Origin: Odoribacteraceae bacterium
GTDB taxonomy: Bacteria > Bacteroidota > Bacteroidia > Bacteroidales > Marinifilaceae
Assembly: GCA_031259905.1 (NCBI GenBank)
Contig: JAIRKS010000055.1
Span: 1 to 5,364 of the forward strand
Length of the DNA stretch: 5,364 nucleotides
Direction of reading: 5' to 3'
A program made the position numbers and the translations under genes. A model generated the notes under the pieces. The model had not been told where the DNA came from, did not search any database, and worked only from the letters and a program-made list of their open reading frames with translations. This document shows positions 1-5,364 of the stretch, piece after piece; position 1 is the first letter of the stretch; every line of letters begins with the position of its first letter.

Positions 1-1150
1 GTTCTTTCGTGAAGTAGCGGGTGGTGTCGGCGAGGTGAATGCTGTCGGGGGAGAAGAGTTCGCCGCCGCTGAGCCTGTCGAGTAATTCGGCACGATACCG
101 GTTGACGCCTTTCGCGTAGGACTTCTGTATATCCCGCCCGGAGGGGGTGTAGTAGTGCGCGACGGTGAGGCGGATAACCGCCCCGTCACGCAGGGCGAAG
201 GTACGTTGCACGAGACCCTTGCCGAAGGAGCGTCGTCCCGCGACGATGCCGCGATCCCAGTCCTGGACGGCCCCGGCGAGGATCTCGCTGGCGGACGCGG
301 AAGATTCGTCCTGGAGGATGACGACCCTGCCGTCCTGGAAGATCCCGGCGGGGGTGGAGTAGAAGGACTCGTTCGCGCGGGCGTCCCTTCCGCTGGTGTA
401 GACGATGAGCCGCCTGGCGTCGAGGAGATGATCTGCTATCTCGATGGCAGCGCCCATGTACCCCCCGCGGTTGTCTTGCAGGTCGATGACGAGGTCTTTC
501 ATCCCTTCTTCCCGCAGCCGACCGACGGCTTGCTCGAATTCGTTGGCGGTGGTGGCGGCGAAGCGGGCCACGCGGATGTAGCCGGTGGAGGGCGTGACCA
601 TGTAAGCGGCGTCGATGCTGTGTATCGGGATCATGCCGCGTTTGATGTTGAACTCGATGTATTGTCGCGCGCGGCTGACGCCTACTTTCACGAGGGTATT
701 TTTCTCTCCCTTGAGCCGGGCACGCACGCCGGCGTTCGTGATGCCCGTGCCGGCGATGTTTTCCCCATCGACGGTGATAACGCGATCACCCGCGCGCAGC
801 CCGACCTGCTCGGAGGGACCTCCCGGTATGACGTCGACGACGACGAGCGTGTCGTTCGAGATATTGAATTGTATTCCGATGCCGGAGAAGCCTCCTTCGA
901 GGGGTTCGTTGGCTTCCTGCACTTCCTCCCGCGAGAGGTAGGTGGAATGCGGGTCGAGTTCCTCGAGCAGCCGGGTGATGGCGATGGCCGTCAAGCGCTC
1001 CACGTTCACGGTATCCACGTGGAAGTGTTGGACGATACCCAGCAGCTGGCCGAACTTCATCGCCTGCCCGTCGATTTCCTTTTGCGCCGTCGCGCTATTC
1101 CACGTCAGCAGGCTGACCCAAAGAATATGAATCCATCGCGTGTTTCTCAT
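1..1150 (-). CDS. S41 family carboxy-terminal processing peptidase with PDZ domain (3' end outside window)
   Basis: This is a periplasmic or surface serine protease of the Prc/CtpA family, which cleaves proteins near their C-termini by a Ser/Lys dyad. I translated the minus strand from the ATG at 1150 and it stays open for 383 codons to the window edge. Residues 1-22 look like a signal peptide (short basic start, hydrophobic stretch, then ATA-Q). The family motif LDPHSTYL is at 65-72. A PDZ domain covers about 86-160, with GLRAGDRVITVDG at 118-129. The catalytic core follows, with LQDNRGG at 224-230. The nucleophile is predicted as Ser286 in SASASEI, and the general base as Lys311 in RRSFGKGLVQ; the 25-residue spacing between them is the one seen in Prc/CtpA. 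Bacteroidetes homologues usually exceed 500 residues, so roughly the last quarter is missing only because the window ends. The start is supported by the signal peptide and the promoter-like element 31 nt upstream. The physiological substrate cannot be told from sequence. Confidence 0.95.
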   Translation of the reverse strand, partial: MRNTRWIHILWVSLLTWNSATAQKEIDGQAMKFGQLLGIVQHFHVDTVNVERLTAIAITRLLEELDPHSTYLSREEVQEANEPLEGGFSGIGIQFNISNDTLVVVDVIPGGPSEQVGLRAGDRVITVDGENIAGTGITNAGVRARLKGEKNTLVKVGVSRARQYIEFNIKRGMIPIHSIDAAYMVTPSTGYIRVARFAATTANEFEQAVGRLREEGMKDLVIDLQDNRGGYMGAAIEIADHLLDARRLIVYTSGRDARANESFYSTPAGIFQDGRVVILQDESSASASEILAGAVQDWDRGIVAGRRSFGKGLVQRTFALRDGAVIRLTVAHYYTPSGRDIQKSYAKGVNRYRAELLDRLSGGELFSPDSIHLADTTRYFTKE

Positions 1151-1180
1151 GTTTTTTTGTTGTTTTACCGGTTACGGGAG

Positions 1181-1188
1181 CAAAGGTA
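1181..1188 (-). promoter_or_regulatory. Bacteroidetes-type -7 element upstream of the S41 peptidase gene
   Basis: Read on the minus strand this is TACCTTTG, an exact match to the Bacteroidetes primary sigma -7 consensus TAnnTTTG. It lies 30 nt before the ATG at 1150, which would leave a leader of about 24 nt. That leader ends in an A-rich stretch directly before the ATG and has no Shine-Dalgarno, as is common in this phylum. I see no good -33 TTTG at the usual 19-21 nt upstream, so the promoter may be weak or the match partly chance. The rest of the 1151-1252 gap has an A/G-rich stretch but no convincing terminator hairpin after nfo, so read-through from nfo remains possible. Confidence 0.5.
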
Positions 1189-1252
1189 ATCATCTCTCGC
1201 GTGATTCCGCGTGTGCCGTTTCTCTTTTTTCTCCGTCGCGTCCGTGCCGTGG

Positions 1253-2095
1253 CTACAGGGCGAGCGACTTTAATAACTGGATCTCACCCGGCCACGCGCT
1301 GGAGTCCGGGGTTTCGAGGATGAGCGGGATATTCTCGAAGCGCGCGTCCTTCATGATCCACGCGAAGGGATCCAGCCCGATCGTCCCGTTACCGATACTC
1401 TCGTGGCGGTCGACGCGAGACCCCTGTTCCTTCCTGGCATCATTCAGGTGCACTCCGCGCAGGTACTTGAGCCCGATGACGGCGTCGAAGCGGCGAAAGG
1501 TTTCCGCGAAGCCTTCCGGGGTAGAGAGGTCGTATCCCGCGGCGAAGGCGTGACAGGTATCCACGCAGACCCCGACGCGGCTCTTGTCCTCCACGCCATC
1601 GATGATGCAGGCGATCTGCTCGAAGGTGTGCCCGAGGTTCGTGCCCTGCCCGGCCGTGTTCTCGATGACGGCACACACGCCCCGCGTCTCCTCCAGCGCC
1701 ATGTTAATAGACGCGGCAACGCGCGACAGGCTCTCCTCCACCGGGATCTCCCCCAGCGTGCTTCCCGGGTGAAAGTTGAGAAGGGTCAGCCCCAGCTGCT
1801 CGCAGCGGCGCATCTCGTCGATGAAGGCATCGCGCGACTTGCAGATTCCCCCCGCCGAGGGATGCCCCAGGTTAATGAGATAACTATCGTGCGGCAAGAT
1901 CTGGCACGGCGCGTACCCGTTCTCCTCGCAACGCTCCTTGAAGAGGGAGACTTGCCGTTCCGTCAGGGGAGGGGCATACCATTGCCGCTGGTTCTTCGTG
2001 AAAAGGGCAAAAGCGGTTGCCCCGATCTCTCTCGCGTTCAGCGGGGCGTTCTCCACGCCCCCGGCCGTGCTCACGTGCGCTCCGATAAACTTCAT
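1253..2095 (-). CDS. nfo: Deoxyribonuclease IV (AP endonuclease IV)
   Basis: This enzyme incises DNA 5' to abasic sites and removes blocked 3' ends during base excision repair, using a trinuclear zinc centre in a TIM-barrel fold. The product is 280 residues, against 285 for E. coli Nfo. All nine zinc ligands can be placed, at the same numbers as I recall for E. coli: His69 (PHDSYLINL), His109 (NFHPG), Glu145 (IENTAGQG), Asp179 and His182 (CVDTCHAFAAGYD), His216 (VHLND), Asp229 and His231 (VDRHE), and Glu261 (ILETP). The start is clear: MKFIGAHVST is the family N-terminus, and TAAGGAAACAAC lies directly before the ATG, giving a modest AAGGA ribosome site. It begins 12 nt after the folP stop on the same strand, so the two are almost certainly cotranscribed. 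No residues look odd, and an active enzyme is expected. Confidence 0.98.
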   Translation of the reverse strand: MKFIGAHVSTAGGVENAPLNAREIGATAFALFTKNQRQWYAPPLTERQVSLFKERCEENGYAPCQILPHDSYLINLGHPSAGGICKSRDAFIDEMRRCEQLGLTLLNFHPGSTLGEIPVEESLSRVAASINMALEETRGVCAVIENTAGQGTNLGHTFEQIACIIDGVEDKSRVGVCVDTCHAFAAGYDLSTPEGFAETFRRFDAVIGLKYLRGVHLNDARKEQGSRVDRHESIGNGTIGLDPFAWIMKDARFENIPLILETPDSSAWPGEIQLLKSLAL

Positions 2096-2107
2096 GTTGT
2101 TTCCTTA

Positions 2108-2947
2108 TTAATCATTATCTACTACCATCTGGTGGATCTTAACCGCCTCCACGGCCTCCTTCACGTCATGCACGCGGAGGATAGAAGCGCCCTTGCCCAG
2201 GGCGATCGTGTTAAGCGCCGTCGTGGCATTCAGGGCATCCCGCGGGGCGATGTCGAGCACGTTACACGCCATGCTCTTGCGCGACAACCCCGCGAGGAGC
2301 GGGTAACCCAGGTCGAGAAAGCGATCGAGGTGAGCGAGGAGGCGGTAATTGTGCGCGACGCTCTTCCCGAAGCCGAACCCGGGGTCAATGATAACCTGGA
2401 CGCCCGCCGTCGCCTCGAGCAGCGCGGCACGCGTTGCCAGGAACGCGCGCACCTCCCGCGTGACATCATCGTAACGCGGCTCCCGCTGCATATCCCGCGG
2501 CGTGCCCTGCACGTGCGTGAGGATATAAGGCAACTTCAAGCGCGCCACGGTCTCGAACATGCGCGCGTCCATCGTGCCTCCCGATATATCGTTCACGATC
2601 ACCGGACCGAGGCAGCGGCAAGTCTCGGTGATAACGTTCGCGCGGAACGTGTCGACGGAGACCGGCAGGCGCGGGTGATACTTGCGGACAAGCTCCACGG
2701 CGAAGCCCACGCGCGCGATCTCCTCGTCCTCGCCCACGGCCACCGAGCCGGGACGCGTCGAGCAAGCGCCCACGTCGATAATACCGGCCCCCTGCTCCAC
2801 GATCTCGTGGACACGCGCGATAATCTGGGCCTCGCCGAGATACTTCCCACCGTCGTGAAAGGAATCCCCCGTCACGTTCAGTATACCCATGACGACCGGC
2901 ACTTCAAGAGAAACGCGCTCTCCTCCTATGTCAATAAACTTTTTCAT
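2108..2947 (-). CDS. folP: Dihydropteroate synthase
   Basis: This cytoplasmic enzyme condenses 6-hydroxymethyl-dihydropterin pyrophosphate with p-aminobenzoate to give dihydropteroate in folate synthesis, and is the sulfonamide target. From the ATG at 2947 it has 279 residues, the usual length. Motifs in order are GILNVTGDSF (21-30, first substrate loop), DVGACSTRPG (58-67, second loop), VSVDTF with Asp99, VNDISGG with Asn119, THVQGTPRDMQ (144-154), DPGFGFGK (188-195), GLSRKS with Lys224, and RVHDV with Arg258 and His260. These match the pterin and phosphate contacts known for E. coli DHPS. The reading frame is open upstream to an ATG at 3004, but those 19 residues (MMGKNRDNNW onward) are not like the family, so I chose MKKFIDIGG, which has GGAAA just before it. 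Unusual details: the common TPDSF is TGDSF, and the common GGESTRPG is GACSTRPG. It leads a leftward operon with nfo. Confidence 0.97.
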   Translation of the reverse strand: MKKFIDIGGERVSLEVPVVMGILNVTGDSFHDGGKYLGEAQIIARVHEIVEQGAGIIDVGACSTRPGSVAVGEDEEIARVGFAVELVRKYHPRLPVSVDTFRANVITETCRCLGPVIVNDISGGTMDARMFETVARLKLPYILTHVQGTPRDMQREPRYDDVTREVRAFLATRAALLEATAGVQVIIDPGFGFGKSVAHNYRLLAHLDRFLDLGYPLLAGLSRKSMACNVLDIAPRDALNATTALNTIALGKGASILRVHDVKEAVEAVKIHQMVVDND

Positions 2948-2988
2948 GTTTTTCCAGGTACGGGTTCTTAAAATCCAATTATTGTCCC

Positions 2989-2996
2989 TATTTTTA
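2989..2996 (+). promoter_or_regulatory. Candidate -7 element for the DUF1599-tpiA operon
   Basis: The plus strand reads TATTTTTA, one mismatch (last base) from TAnnTTTG. It is 54 nt before the ATG at 3051, with a predicted leader near 48 nt. No clear -33 element is visible and the region is generally AT-rich, so this is only the best candidate available. No other plus-strand TTTG occurs between 2948 and 3050. Confidence 0.22.
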
Positions 2997-3001
2997 CCCA
3001 T

Positions 3002-3009
3002 CAAAAATA
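3002..3009 (-). promoter_or_regulatory. Candidate -7 element of the folP-nfo operon
   Basis: On the minus strand this reads TATTTTTG, an exact TAnnTTTG match. It sits about 54 nt before the chosen folP start, predicting a leader near 48 nt. I find no TTTG at the ideal -33 distance; the nearest is about 26 nt upstream. If transcription starts just downstream of this box, the longer folP start at 3004 falls ahead of the transcript's 5' end, which supports the start at 2947. Confidence 0.4.
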
Positions 3010-3042
3010 TAAATCCTTTTTCATGTATTCACCATCAAACCC

Positions 3043-3047
3043 GGGAG
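3043..3047 (+). promoter_or_regulatory. Shine-Dalgarno-like GGGAG deciding the DUF1599 gene start
   Basis: GGGAG lies 3 nt before the ATG at 3051. The frame is open back to an ATG at 2889, but that extension would run across the folP start and the divergent promoters, and its 54 residues have no repeat-like or domain-like character. The site plus the position of the first repeat favour 3051. Confidence 0.5.
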
Positions 3048-3050
3048 CAA

Positions 3051-3602
3051 ATGAAAGATACCACGCAACAATATGATCACGTGATCAGTACTTGTCAAAA
3101 CATTTTCGTGAAAAAAATGAACGACTACGGCACGGCATGGCGCGTAATGCGCCCATCGTCAATAACCGACCAGGTATACATCAAGGCCCTACGCGTCCGT
3201 TGCATCGAGGAGAAAGGCATCGCGAAAATCAACGAAGGCATCATCCCGGAGATGATCGGGATCGTCAACTACGCCATCATGGGACTCGTGCAACTCCAGA
3301 ACAAGCCCGACGTCAACTTCTCGCCGGAAGAAATCCTGGAACTATACCACGCGCACGCCCGGAAAGCCAAACAACTCATGCTCGACAAAAACCACGACTA
3401 CGACGAGGCATGGAGACTAATGCGCGTCACCTCCTACACCGACCTTATCCTCATGAAAATACACCGCGTCAAGCAAATCGAGGACAACGAAGGCTCCACC
3501 ATCATCTCCGAAGGCGTCGACGCCAACTACCTTGACATCATCAACTACGCCGTCTTTGCCCTCGTCCGCCTCCTCGAGAACGGGGAGAAAACCCAAAACT
3601 AA
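3051..3602 (+). CDS. DUF1599 protein with two tandem repeats
   Basis: I recognise this as the DUF1599 family (Pfam PF07659) common in Bacteroidetes; no biochemical role is known to me. The family has, I believe, been described as a nucleotide-modification-associated domain, but I cannot verify this here. The 183-residue product is soluble, with no signal peptide or membrane segment, and consists of two copies of one unit, at about 8-82 and 99-174. Shared positions include NDYGTAWRVMR (24-34) against HDYDEAWRLMR (115-125), NEG (61-63) against SEG (153-155), and IVNYAIMGLVQL (71-82) against IINYAVFALVRL (163-174). Each unit looks mainly helical, and the conserved Asp-Tyr, Trp-Arg, Glu-Gly and Asn-Tyr positions suggest a binding or catalytic site formed twice or between the halves. 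It starts a rightward operon, divergent from folP, and its stop is 6 nt before the next ATG. A nucleotide- or pterin-related role is inference only. Confidence 0.9.
   Translation: MKDTTQQYDHVISTCQNIFVKKMNDYGTAWRVMRPSSITDQVYIKALRVRCIEEKGIAKINEGIIPEMIGIVNYAIMGLVQLQNKPDVNFSPEEILELYHAHARKAKQLMLDKNHDYDEAWRLMRVTSYTDLILMKIHRVKQIEDNEGSTIISEGVDANYLDIINYAVFALVRLLENGEKTQN
3074..3087. repeat. Perfect 14-bp palindrome TGATCACGTGATCA
   Basis: The site is fully self-complementary and lies 23 nt after the start of the DUF1599 coding sequence, within codons for Asp-His-Val-Ile. It contains two overlapping-core TGATCA units and a central CACGTG. Its placement downstream of a divergent promoter region would suit a repressor operator, but it may be a chance product of these codons. 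Confidence 0.5.
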
Positions 3603-3608
3603 CACGCC

Positions 3609-4868
3609 ATGCCCATCACCCGTAACACCTCCCGCCTGCTCCTCGGCGCCGTCTTCACCTACTCCGGCTTCGTCAAGGCCATCGACCCGCTCGGCTCCAC
3701 CTACAAATTCATCGAGTACTTCCACGCGGCAGGCCTGGACGGCATCGACCCCCTCGCCCTCCTCGCCTCCCTCGCACTCTCCCTCGCCGAATTCATCACC
3801 GGCGTGGCCCTCCTGCTAAACCTCCGCCTCCGTCTCGCCTCCGCGGTAGCCCTCCTCTTCATGACCCTCTTCACCCCCTTCACCCTCTTCCTGGCCATCG
3901 CCCGTCCCGTCAGCGACTGCGGATGCTTCGGAGACGCCCTCCCCCTCACCCCCTGGCTATCATTCTGGAAAAACATCGCCCTCCTCCTCCTCGCGATCAT
4001 CGTCCGCGCCAAAAGAAAACGATACACATCCCCCCTCACCGCGGCAAGACAAAACGGCGTACTCCTCCTCTCCGCCACCTACATGCTCCTCCTCTCCTGG
4101 CACGCCTACCGTACCCTCCCCCCCCTCGACTTCCGCCCGTACGCCGAGGGAAAAAACATCGCCGAGCAAACACGAACGCCGGAAGAAGAAAACCCCGGCC
4201 TCTACCGCCTGACGCTCTACTACAAAAACACGAACACCGGGGAAATAAAAGCCTTCACCGCCGACAACTACCCGTGGCAAGACTCCACCTGGACACACCA
4301 GCGCACCGAGCGGCAATGGATACAGAAAAACGACACCCCCCCCCTCCGCGACTTCTCCATCGAGCACCCCCTCCAGGGAGACATCACCCGCGAGGTACTC
4401 GAGTCCAACGACTACATACTCCTCCTCGTCGCCAGGCAAATCGAAAAAGTACCCCGCGAAACCCAGGCCCGCGTCAACCGCCTCGCCTACCACCTCCACG
4501 GGAAAGGATACCGCGTCATCGGACTAACCTCCTCGCCCGACGACGCCGTCAGCGAATTCAACGCCCGCTACCGCGTCCCCTACGACATCTGCACCACCGA
4601 CGACACGCAACTGAAAACCATGATCCGCGCCAACCCCGGATTCCTACTCCTGCACCGGGGCACGATCCTCGTGAAAGGAGCCGGGCAGGACATCCCCGAG
4701 GTCGCCGAACTCGAAGGAAAAGACCTCCTCGCGCGACTCGTCAGCCGGAAAAACGCGCGCCGCGACAACCTACTCGTCACGACGCTCCTCCTCCTCCTCT
4801 CTACAACATACCTTCTCCTCCGGCCCGCGCGGAGAGGAAGGACAAACAACCCGCGACGCGGAATATAA
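3609..4868 (+). CDS. DoxX/MauE-like membrane protein with thioredoxin-like domain (BT_3928-type)
   Basis: This resembles the Bacteroidetes BT_3928-type family, whose function I do not know. The N-terminal part is a four-helix DoxX/MauE-like membrane domain, with hydrophobic segments at about 8-25, 48-70, 75-98 and 118-133. A fifth segment lies near 149-166 and a sixth near 388-404 close to the C-terminus. Between the third and fourth helices is SDCGCFGDALPLTPW (102-116), whose Cys104 and Cys106 form the CxC pair typical of MauE-like proteins. Residues about 200-380 are hydrophilic, and 268-360 look thioredoxin-like (YILLLVAR, YRVIGLTSS, then TQLKTMIRANPGFLLLHRGTIL). That domain lacks a CxxC motif; its only cysteine is Cys328. 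A role in thiol/disulfide chemistry or maturation of envelope proteins is plausible but inferred. It starts 6 nt after the DUF1599 stop without a clear ribosome site, suggesting translational coupling. C-rich codon choice is extreme, giving runs of 8 and 9 C. Confidence 0.85.
   Translation: MPITRNTSRLLLGAVFTYSGFVKAIDPLGSTYKFIEYFHAAGLDGIDPLALLASLALSLAEFITGVALLLNLRLRLASAVALLFMTLFTPFTLFLAIARPVSDCGCFGDALPLTPWLSFWKNIALLLLAIIVRAKRKRYTSPLTAARQNGVLLLSATYMLLLSWHAYRTLPPLDFRPYAEGKNIAEQTRTPEEENPGLYRLTLYYKNTNTGEIKAFTADNYPWQDSTWTHQRTERQWIQKNDTPPLRDFSIEHPLQGDITREVLESNDYILLLVARQIEKVPRETQARVNRLAYHLHGKGYRVIGLTSSPDDAVSEFNARYRVPYDICTTDDTQLKTMIRANPGFLLLHRGTILVKGAGQDIPEVAELEGKDLLARLVSRKNARRDNLLVTTLLLLLSTTYLLLRPARRGRTNNPRRGI
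4118..4125 (+). repeat. Homopolymer of eight C inside the DoxX/MauE-like gene
   Basis: The run encodes part of Leu-Pro-Pro-Leu at about residues 170-173, using CCC for both prolines. A one-base slip here would remove everything after the membrane domain. The gene is intact as read. Confidence 0.9.
4336..4344 (+). repeat. Homopolymer of nine C inside the DoxX/MauE-like gene
   Basis: The run spans codons for Thr-Pro-Pro-Leu at about residues 243-246, ahead of the thioredoxin-like part. It is the longest homopolymer I noticed in the window. Long C tracts are prone to slippage and also to sequencing error; the frame here is open on both sides, so the count given is consistent with an intact gene. 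Confidence 0.9.
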
Positions 4869-4892
4869 ATAACCACTTAACACGAAAAACAC

Positions 4893-5364
4893 ATGAGAAC
4901 ACGAATCGTAGCAGGAAACTGGAAAATGAACAAGACCTACAAAGAAGGTCTCGAACTCGCGCGAGAGGTCAACGAGTACCTCCGCTACAAGGAACACCCC
5001 GGCGACACCCTCGTCATCCTCGGCACCCCCTTCATCCACCTCGCCAAAATAGCGCGCGACATCACCGAGCCGAACCTCTCCGTCGCCGCGCAAGACTGCT
5101 CCGCCGAGGACGCGGGCGCCTACACCGGGGAGATCTCCGCCGCGATGATCGCCTCCACCGGCGCACGCCACGTCATCATCGGGCACTCCGAGCGCAGGCT
5201 ATACCACGGCGAAACGGACGACCTGCTCGCCCGGAAAGTCACCCGCGCCATCGGGAACCGCCTTGGAATCATCTTCTGCGTCGGCGAAACCCTCGAGGAA
5301 AGAGAAGCCGACGCGCACCTCGACACCGTCGAGAGCCAGCTCGCCGGCGGCCTTTCCCACGTCG
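4893..5364 (+). CDS. tpiA: Triosephosphate isomerase (3' end outside window)
   Basis: This cytoplasmic glycolytic and gluconeogenic enzyme interconverts dihydroxyacetone phosphate and glyceraldehyde 3-phosphate. From the ATG at 4893 the frame is open for 157 codons to the window edge; the family is about 250 residues, so the last third, including the catalytic Glu, is not seen. The start is fixed by the canonical N-terminus MRTRIVAGNWKMNKT, with active-site Asn9 and Lys11. Further family marks are AAQDCSAEDAGAYTGEIS (65-82), IGHSERR (96-102) with the electrophilic His98, and CVGETLEERE (129-138). The 24-nt gap after the DoxX/MauE-like gene has no Shine-Dalgarno, only an A-rich CACGAAAAACAC stretch before the ATG, and no promoter is evident, so the gene is probably cotranscribed with the two genes upstream. 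Confidence 0.98.
   Translation, partial: MRTRIVAGNWKMNKTYKEGLELAREVNEYLRYKEHPGDTLVILGTPFIHLAKIARDITEPNLSVAAQDCSAEDAGAYTGEISAAMIASTGARHVIIGHSERRLYHGETDDLLARKVTRAIGNRLGIIFCVGETLEEREADAHLDTVESQLAGGLSHV

Larger units (their letters stand above)
2989..3009. repeat. Inverted repeat linking two opposed promoter-like elements
   Basis: TATTTTT at 2989-2995 is the exact reverse complement of AAAAATA at 3003-3009, with a 7-nt spacer. The arms coincide with the candidate -7 elements on the two strands. It could be a regulator site, or simply a by-product of two similar promoters facing each other. As a hairpin it would be weak, with only A-T pairs and 7 bp. Confidence 0.5.

Noticed and set aside
155..1189. 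A 344-codon plus-strand open frame over the S41 peptidase gene
   Set aside because: Same cause: it mirrors the peptidase codons. The minus strand carries the signal peptide, PDZ domain and Ser/Lys dyad.
1151..1252. Rho-independent terminator after nfo
   Set aside because: I could not find a stable stem followed by a T-run in the direction of transcription; the A/G-rich stretch is on the wrong strand to act as one.
1403..2971. A 522-codon plus-strand open frame across nfo and folP
   Set aside because: It is the exact codon-for-codon complement of the two real genes, so it stays open simply because they avoid TTA, CTA and TCA codons. Its translation has no recognisable domain, while the minus strand gives two textbook enzymes.
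2948..3004. Longer folP start at 3004
   Set aside because: The extra 19 residues are unlike DHPS N-termini and would begin upstream of the transcript start predicted from the -7 box.
2889..3050. N-terminal extension of the DUF1599 protein
   Set aside because: The upstream ATG would place coding sequence over the folP start and the divergent promoter region. The extra residues match neither repeat, and a ribosome site precedes the ATG at 3051.
1..5364. Switch of base skew near 2950-3050 as a replication origin or terminus
   Set aside because: The plus strand is G-rich on the left and C-rich on the right, which follows gene orientation and the strong preference for C-ending codons. No DnaA boxes or dif-like site were noticed there.

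Overview
The window looks like a chromosomal segment from a GC-rich member of the Bacteroidetes, most likely Bacteroidales. Three things support this. The S41 peptidase and the DoxX/MauE-like protein are of types I recognise from that phylum. The order folP / DUF1599 / DoxX-MauE-like protein / tpiA is one I recall from Bacteroides-type genomes. The best promoter-like sites match the Bacteroidetes -7 consensus TAnnTTTG, and most start codons lack a strong Shine-Dalgarno. Genus cannot be decided. Codons ending in C (CTC, ATC, CGC, GCC) are strongly preferred in every gene, so the strand composition flips where transcription direction flips.

Layout: the left 2.95 kb is read leftward as folP (dihydropteroate synthase), then nfo (endonuclease IV) 12 nt downstream, then an S41 carboxy-terminal processing peptidase whose 3' end lies outside the window. 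The S41 gene is separated from nfo by about 100 nt that carries a good TAnnTTTG element, so it probably also has its own promoter. A short AT-rich divergent region (about 2948-3050) holds face-to-face promoter-like elements. The right 2.3 kb is read rightward as a tight three-gene run: a 183-residue protein with two tandem DUF1599 repeats, a 419-residue membrane protein combining a DoxX/MauE-like domain with a thioredoxin-like domain, and tpiA (triosephosphate isomerase), cut at the right edge.

How the genes may work together: folP makes dihydropteroate for folate synthesis and nfo repairs abasic sites. Coupling them could link folate-dependent dTMP supply with repair of uracil-derived lesions, but this is inference. 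The DUF1599 and DoxX/MauE-like proteins are the least understood genes here and the best places to look for new function. I see no RNA genes, insertion sequences, CRISPR arrays or clear terminators, and no gene-free stretch over 300 bases. The content is mostly conserved core genome; I did not find an obvious new defence or mobile system.
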